From assembly GCA_913060645.1 (NCBI GenBank), contig CAJXSW010000014.1:1-39562 (forward strand): 39,562 bases of DNA. The letters are read 5' to 3'. Below the pieces are notes generated by a model. The model was not told the origin of the DNA and made no database searches. It saw only the letters and a program-made list of their open reading frames with translations. A program made the translations under genes and the position numbers. Below are positions 35,157 through 39,562 of this stretch, piece after piece. Source of the stretch: an uncultured Dokdonia sp. (GTDB taxonomy: Bacteria > Bacteroidota > Bacteroidia > Flavobacteriales > Flavobacteriaceae). The first letter of the stretch is position 1. Every line of letters begins with the position of its first letter.

Positions 35157-36149
35157 CTAGTCTTTATCTAATTTATACTTAGCTAGATCCATTCCAAAAC
35201 TAAGGCCTTTTACATTTACAAGCTCTTCAAGCTCAGTAAGTGACTTTTTACCAAAGTTTCTAAATTTCATCAAGTCATTTTTGTTATAAGAAACAAGATC
35301 TCCTAATGTTTCTACTTCTGCAGCTTTTAAACAGTTAAGCGCACGAACGGAAAGATCCATATCGATAAGCTTAGTTTTAAGCAACTGACGCATGTGTAGA
35401 GATTCTTCATCATAAGTTTCAGTCTGAGCTATCTCATCTGCCTCTAAAGTGATACGCTCATCTGAGAATAACATAAAGTGGTGGATAAGTGTCTTAGCAG
35501 CTTCAGTAAGAGCTTCTTTAGGATGAATAGATCCATCAGTAATGATTTCAAAAACTAATTTTTCATAATCAGTTTTCTGCTCAACACGATAGTTCTCTAT
35601 ACTATATTTTACATTACGGATAGGAGTATAAATAGAGTCTGTAAAGATAGTTCCAAGAGGTGCATTAGACTTCTTGTTCTCTTCAGCAGGTACATATCCA
35701 CGTCCCTTTTCGATAGTAATTTCCATATTAAGATTTACCTTCTTGTCCATGTTTGCTATCACCATATCAGGATTAAGCACTTGGAAACCAGAAATAAATT
35801 TTTGGAAATCACCAGCTGTTAATTGATCTACTCCAGATAATGAAATTGTTACAGTTTCGTTATCTATCTCTTCTATTTGTCTTTTAAAACGTACTTGCTT
35901 AAGATTAAGGATGATTTCTGTAACATCCTCAACTACTCCAGCCAATGTAGAAAACTCGTGATCTACACCTTCTATACGTACAGATGTAATTGCAAAACCT
36001 TCTAATGAAGATAACAATACACGACGTAAAGCGTTTCCTACGGTTAAACCGTAACCTGGTTCTAAAGGTCTAAACTCAAATTTACCTTCAAAATCAGTAG
36101 AGTCAATCATAATGACTTTATCGGGCTTCTGGAAATTTAATATTGCCAT
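35157..36149 (-). CDS. rpoA: DNA-directed RNA polymerase subunit alpha
   Basis: The alpha subunit dimer scaffolds RNA polymerase assembly. The 330 residues show the N-terminal assembly domain ([20 protein letters not shown] near the start) and the C-terminal DNA-binding domain ([16 protein letters not shown], then [12 protein letters not shown]) at about 250-320. Length is normal. The gene lies between rpsD (25 bp) and rplQ (57 bp), as in nearly all bacteria. Confidence 0.98.
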   Translation of the reverse strand: MAILNFQKPDKVIMIDSTDFEGKFEFRPLEPGYGLTVGNALRRVLLSSLEGFAITSVRIEGVDHEFSTLAGVVEDVTEIILNLKQVRFKRQIEEIDNETVTISLSGVDQLTAGDFQKFISGFQVLNPDMVIANMDKKVNLNMEITIEKGRGYVPAEENKKSNAPLGTIFTDSIYTPIRNVKYSIENYRVEQKTDYEKLVFEIITDGSIHPKEALTEAAKTLIHHFMLFSDERITLEADEIAQTETYDEESLHMRQLLKTKLIDMDLSVRALNCLKAAEVETLGDLVSYNKNDLMKFRNFGKKSLTELEELVNVKGLSFGMDLAKYKLDKD

Positions 36150-36174
36150 ATCGGTTTTCTAGCTTTAGTGGTTA

Positions 36175-36780
36175 TTACTTAGAGTACAGCTCGACGATGA
36201 ACTGGGTATTGATGTTTTCAGGAATCTGAAGACGTTGTGGTATTGCCACAAAAGTACCTTCCTTCTTATCGTTGTTCCAAGAAATCCACTCGTAGACGTT
36301 ACTTGAATTTTGAAGAGAGTTAGAGATTACTTCTAAAGATTTAGACTTCTCACGTACCGCAACAACATCACCAGGCTTAACCTGAAATGAAGGAATGTTT
36401 ACGATGCTTCCGTTTACAGTAATGTGACGGTGTCCTACTAATTGACGTGCACCACTTCTTGAAGGAGACATTCCCATTCTGTGTACAACATTATCAAGAC
36501 GACACTCACAAAGTTGAAGTAAAACTTCACCTGTAATTCCTGGAGCACGATTTGCTCTGTCGTACATATTTCTAAACTGACGCTCAAGGATACCGTAAGT
36601 ATACTTTGCCTTTTGCTTTTCAGCTAATTGTACAGCGTATTCAGATTTCTTTCCTCTACGTCTGTTGTTTCCGTGTTGCCCTGGAGGGTAATTTCTTTTT
36701 TCAAAAGATTTGTCTTCTCCGAAGATTGCTTCGCCAAATTTACGAGCGATCTTTGTTTTGGGACCAGTATATCTTGCCAT
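36175..36780 (-). CDS. rpsD: 30S ribosomal protein S4
   Basis: S4 nucleates assembly of the 30S body and often regulates its own operon. The 201 residues start [16 protein letters not shown], carry YPPGQHG, and have the S4 RNA-binding domain around residues 90-155 ([20 protein letters not shown], then GHRHITVNG). No N-terminal zinc ribbon Cys cluster is present (C-minus form). An 87-bp spacer with a hairpin separates it from rpsK. Confidence 0.98.
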   Translation of the reverse strand: MARYTGPKTKIARKFGEAIFGEDKSFEKRNYPPGQHGNNRRRGKKSEYAVQLAEKQKAKYTYGILERQFRNMYDRANRAPGITGEVLLQLCECRLDNVVHRMGMSPSRSGARQLVGHRHITVNGSIVNIPSFQVKPGDVVAVREKSKSLEVISNSLQNSSNVYEWISWNNDKKEGTFVAIPQRLQIPENINTQFIVELYSK

Positions 36781-36796
36781 TTTAAATGTATTTGTT

Positions 36797-36844
36797 GAGG
36801 GTGATTAGAAATTAAGGTCAATCCTTTGCTAATCGTTCTCCCTC
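36797..36844 (-). promoter_or_regulatory. Hairpin in the rpsK-rpsD spacer, possible S4 leader
   Basis: Read on minus, GAGGG pairs with CCCTC and, inside it, GATTAG with CTAATC, with a 5-nt bulge on one side, a single base on the other, and a 20-nt apical loop. It ends 16 bp before the rpsD ATG. S4 is an autoregulator in other bacteria and an S4 leader class has been described for Bacteroidia, so this may be the S4 site. No T-run follows, so it is not a terminator. Confidence 0.55.
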
Positions 36845-36867
36845 GAGATATTAATTATAATTTATTA

Positions 36868-37251
36868 TTAAACGCGACGTCTCTTAGGAGGACGACAACC
36901 ATTGTGCGGCATTGGAGTGATATCAATAATCTCAGTCACTTCAATTCCACTGTTGTGTACAGCACGTATAGCAGACTCACGTCCGTTACCTGGGCCTTTA
37001 ACATACACTTTTACTTTACGAAGCCCAGCTTCGTGAGCAACCTTAGAACAATCTTCTGCAGCAGTTTGAGCAGCATACGGAGTATTCTTTTTAGAACCTC
37101 TGAAACCCATTTTACCGGCAGATGACCAAGAGATAACATCTCCTTTCTTGTTTGTTAACGAAACTATGATGTTATTAAATGAAGCAGTTATATGGGCTTC
37201 CCCAACTGATTCTATAACAACCTTACGTTTTTTTGCAGTTTGCTTTGCCAT
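36868..37251 (-). CDS. rpsK: 30S ribosomal protein S11
   Basis: S11 lies on the 30S platform. The 127 residues contain [20 protein letters not shown], then GMRGSKKNT-like [36 protein letters not shown] and end in [11 protein letters not shown], all family-typical. It follows rpsM by 9 bp. Confidence 0.98.
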   Translation of the reverse strand: MAKQTAKKRKVVIESVGEAHITASFNNIIVSLTNKKGDVISWSSAGKMGFRGSKKNTPYAAQTAAEDCSKVAHEAGLRKVKVYVKGPGNGRESAIRAVHNSGIEVTEIIDITPMPHNGCRPPKRRRV

Positions 37252-37260
37252 TATGCCTTA

Positions 37261-37635
37261 TTATTTAGTTGCTTTCTTCTTGTTTGCAACTGTTTTACGC
37301 TTTCCTTTTCTAGTACGAGAATTATTCTTTGTACGTTGTCCTCTTAAAGGAAGACCCACACGATGACGAATACCACGGTAACAACCGATGTCCATCAAAC
37401 GTTTAATGTTCAAAGAAACTTCTGAACGAAGTTCTCCTTCTATTGTAAATGTACCAACAGCATCACGTATGCGACCTATTTCGTCGTCATCCCAATCAGA
37501 TACCTTTTTATCTTCTGATACATTAGCAGCTGCAAGAATTTCTTCTGCTCTACTTTTTCCGATTCCAAAGATGTACGTTAATGCAATTACACCTCTCTTT
37601 TGTTTTGGGATATCTATCCCTGCAATTCTAGCCAT
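37261..37635 (-). CDS. rpsM: 30S ribosomal protein S13
   Basis: S13 contacts tRNA and the 50S subunit at the head of the 30S subunit. The 124 residues begin [20 protein letters not shown] and carry the helix-two-turn-helix [14 protein letters not shown] and the C-terminal [20 protein letters not shown] before a Lys-rich tail. It follows rpmJ by 5 bp. Confidence 0.98.
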   Translation of the reverse strand: MARIAGIDIPKQKRGVIALTYIFGIGKSRAEEILAAANVSEDKKVSDWDDDEIGRIRDAVGTFTIEGELRSEVSLNIKRLMDIGCYRGIRHRVGLPLRGQRTKNNSRTRKGKRKTVANKKKATK

Positions 37636-37640
37636 AACTA

Positions 37641-37757
37641 TTAACCTTGTCTTTGTTTAAACCTAGGATTCTTTTTGTTGATTACGTATAATCTTCCTTT
37701 GCGACGAACGATCTTGCAATCGGCGCTTCTTTTTTTAATGGATGCTCTTACTTTCAT
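37641..37757 (-). CDS. rpmJ: 50S ribosomal protein L36, zinc-ligand-poor form
   Basis: This very short gene encodes 38 residues starting [19 protein letters not shown] and ending NPRFKQRQG. In the zinc-binding form the ligands are Cys11, Cys14, Cys27 and His33; here they are Ser11, Cys14, Asn27 and Phe33, so zinc should not be bound. It lies between infA and rpsM, the canonical place. The start is ATG at 37757. Confidence 0.96.
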   Translation of the reverse strand: MKVRASIKKRSADCKIVRRKGRLYVINKKNPRFKQRQG

Positions 37758-37774
37758 ATCCAGCTTTTTTCCGC

Positions 37775-37990
37775 TTAATAGCGGTAAGTTATACGAGCCT
37801 TTGATAAATCGTAAGGACTCATTTCTAATTTTACTTTATCCCCAGGTAATAATTTGATATAGTGCATACGCATTTTACCTGAGATATGCGCTGTCACAAC
37901 GTGACCGTTTTCTAACTCTACTCTAAACATTGCGTTAGACAATGCTTCGATTATAGATCCATCTTGTTCTATTGCTGCTTGCTTTGCCAT
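37775..37990 (-). CDS. infA: Translation initiation factor IF-1
   Basis: IF-1 occupies the ribosomal A site during initiation. The 71-residue S1-fold protein carries the family sequence [17 protein letters not shown], then [17 protein letters not shown] and ends in KARITYRY. The ATG overlaps the secY stop by one base (TAATG). Confidence 0.98.
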   Translation of the reverse strand: MAKQAAIEQDGSIIEALSNAMFRVELENGHVVTAHISGKMRMHYIKLLPGDKVKLEMSPYDLSKARITYRY

Positions 37991-39342
37991 TATGCTACTG
38001 CTTTTCTGTTTTTACCTGATTTCATAAGACCATCGTAGTGCTTATTCAAAAGATAAGAATTTACTTGTTGCATAGTATCTATAGCTACACCAACCATAAT
38101 TAATAGTGATGTACCTCCATAAAACAATGCCCATCCTTGTTGCATACCTAATACATTAACTGCTACTGCAGGAAATATAGCGATTAGAGCAAGAAACACA
38201 GAACCCGGAAGAGTAATCTGCGACATTATTCTATCTAAATATTCAGCAGTTTCAGATCCTGGACGTATGCCAGCTATAAAGCCACCACTACGTTTTAAAT
38301 CATCAGCCATTTTATTAGTAGGCACCGTGATTGCTGTATAGAAATATGTAAAAACAATAATCAATAATGCAAACACAAGGTTATACCAAAAACCAAAAAT
38401 ATTATTTCCGAAGTTGGTTTGTAACCAAGTTCCAGCAGTGGTATCTGCCAAGAAACTTGCACCACCTATCAACCCAGGAACAAACATAATTGCCTGCGCA
38501 AAGATAATAGGCATTACCCCAGAAGCGTTAAGTTTTAGTGGTAAAAATTGTCTACTACCAAAAACATTTTTTTCATAGGCTCCAGTCGCTGTTCTTCTTG
38601 CATATGAAACCGGCACTTGACGTACTGCCATAACAAGTAAAATACACAACAAGATTATCACAAACCAAATCACTAACTCTATGAGTATCATGATTAAACC
38701 ACCGTTAGACTCAGTAACACGAGCTACCCATTCTTGTACAAATGATATAGGCATTGTTGCAATAATACCCACCATAATTAAAAGTGAAATACCATTACCG
38801 ATACCTTTATCTGTAATCTTTTCACCTAACCACATAGCAAAAACACAACCTGTAACTAAAATAAATACAGATGATATATAGAATGTAGGTGTTAAACCCA
38901 TTACAAAAGCACTAGAAGGAACTCCTAATGCAGGTAACGCAGCGAGATATCCTGGCGCCTGTAATAAACAGATTGCAATAGTTAACCATCTAGTTATTTG
39001 GTTGATTTTTCGTCGTCCACTTTCACCCTCCTTTTGTAGCTTCTGCAGATAAGGTATTGCTATACCCATTAACTGCACCACAATAGAAGCAGATATATAC
39101 GGCATAATACCCAACGCAAAAACTGATGCATTAGAAAATGCACCACCTGTAAATGCAGCTAGAAGACCTAACAAACCTTGATCAGTACTATCCTGCAAGC
39201 CCCCAAGTTGTGAAGCATCTATACCAGGAAGTACTACTTGAGCACCAAAACGATATACGAGGAGAAGTGTGAGCGTAAGGAGTATTCTATTCCTTAGCTC
39301 ATCAATCTTCCAGATATTCTTTATTGTATCTATAAATTTCAT
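37990..39342 (-). CDS. secY: Preprotein translocase subunit SecY
   Basis: SecY forms the protein-conducting channel of the cytoplasmic membrane. The 450 residues form ten transmembrane helices; the N-terminal helix ([20 protein letters not shown]), the plug-region stretch, the [12 protein letters not shown] loop and [12 protein letters not shown] are typical. It is translated between rplO (13-bp gap) and infA (1-bp overlap). Confidence 0.98.
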   Translation of the reverse strand: MKFIDTIKNIWKIDELRNRILLTLTLLLVYRFGAQVVLPGIDASQLGGLQDSTDQGLLGLLAAFTGGAFSNASVFALGIMPYISASIVVQLMGIAIPYLQKLQKEGESGRRKINQITRWLTIAICLLQAPGYLAALPALGVPSSAFVMGLTPTFYISSVFILVTGCVFAMWLGEKITDKGIGNGISLLIMVGIIATMPISFVQEWVARVTESNGGLIMILIELVIWFVIILLCILLVMAVRQVPVSYARRTATGAYEKNVFGSRQFLPLKLNASGVMPIIFAQAIMFVPGLIGGASFLADTTAGTWLQTNFGNNIFGFWYNLVFALLIIVFTYFYTAITVPTNKMADDLKRSGGFIAGIRPGSETAEYLDRIMSQITLPGSVFLALIAIFPAVAVNVLGMQQGWALFYGGTSLLIMVGVAIDTMQQVNSYLLNKHYDGLMKSGKNRKAVA

Positions 39343-39355
39343 CCTCTTATATCAA

Positions 39356-39562
39356 TTATAACGTTACAGCTTCACCGCCAGCAGCTTCAACAGCAGCCTT
39401 TGCAGTTGCAGTAAATTTATGTGCAGATACTTTAATTTTAGCCTTAAGCTCTCCTCTACCTAATATTTTAACTAGATCGTTTTTACCAACTAATCCAGCT
39501 TCCATAAGAGATTCTATAGATACTTCTTCCGTCAGGCGTCCAGCATCAACATACTCTTGTAG
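39356..39562 (-). CDS. rplO: 50S ribosomal protein L15, C-terminal part
   Basis: The last 68 residues of L15, cut by the window edge. The stretch SIESLMEAGLVGKNDLVKIL, GRGELKAKIKVSAHKFTATA and the end AVEAAGGEAVTL match the L15 C-terminal domain. It precedes secY, as in all spc operons. Confidence 0.93.
   Translation of the reverse strand, partial: LQEYVDAGRLTEEVSIESLMEAGLVGKNDLVKILGRGELKAKIKVSAHKFTATAKAAVEAAGGEAVTL

Overview
The window is chromosomal DNA from a marine-type Flavobacteriaceae (Bacteroidota). This rests on gldB and gldC, the flavobacterial order of the dcw cluster, the string rplO-secY-infA-rpmJ-rpsM-rpsK-rpsD-rpoA-rplQ followed by carA-eno-gltA, low GC, and promoters with the Bacteroidota -7 element TAnnTTTG. 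A dispersed palindrome, GCTTTCGCGAAAGC, makes me guess Dokdonia or a close relative; that genus call is inference. The left edge is a true contig end: bases 1-50 are an Illumina Nextera adapter, not genome.

Layout. 51-10486 (minus strand) is the division and cell-wall cluster, in transcription order mraZ, rsmH, ftsL, ftsI, murE, mraY, murD, ftsW, murG and a murC broken by the contig end. Upstream of mraZ is an array of GTGGTA boxes with a 10-bp period, next to a TATATTTG promoter, as expected for MraZ autoregulation. 10.8-12.3 kb (plus) holds an alpha/beta hydrolase and engB. 12.3-14.0 kb (minus) holds a conserved hypothetical gene, gldC and gldB; nadE and a LuxR-type response regulator follow on plus. 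Then dnaG (minus) and a three-gene set on minus: ECF sigma factor, single-pass membrane protein (probable anti-sigma factor) and a coiled-coil/beta-barrel outer-membrane protein. rsmG follows.

21.3-27.5 kb (plus) is mixed metabolism: a fatty acid desaturase, an aspartate aminotransferase, a DUF885 lipoprotein, purT and a MepB-family protein. 27.5-39.6 kb (minus) holds an amidinotransferase-fold hydrolase, a GyrI-like protein, gltA, a 741-bp spacer with two tandem terminator modules and a possible 30-residue peptide, eno, carA, an exported hypothetical protein, and the alpha/spc ribosomal operon out to a partial rplO.

Most of the window is core genome in conserved order. The unusual layer lies on top of it: the palindrome (8 perfect copies and several degenerate ones, in spacers and inside three or more coding sequences), one copy split by a 34-bp insert, a response regulator with Glu at the phosphoacceptor position, a DnaG and an L36 that have lost zinc ligands, non-ATG starts in 6 of 10 dcw genes, and duplicated hairpin modules between eno and gltA. 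I see no CRISPR array, tRNA, rRNA, transposase or prophage.
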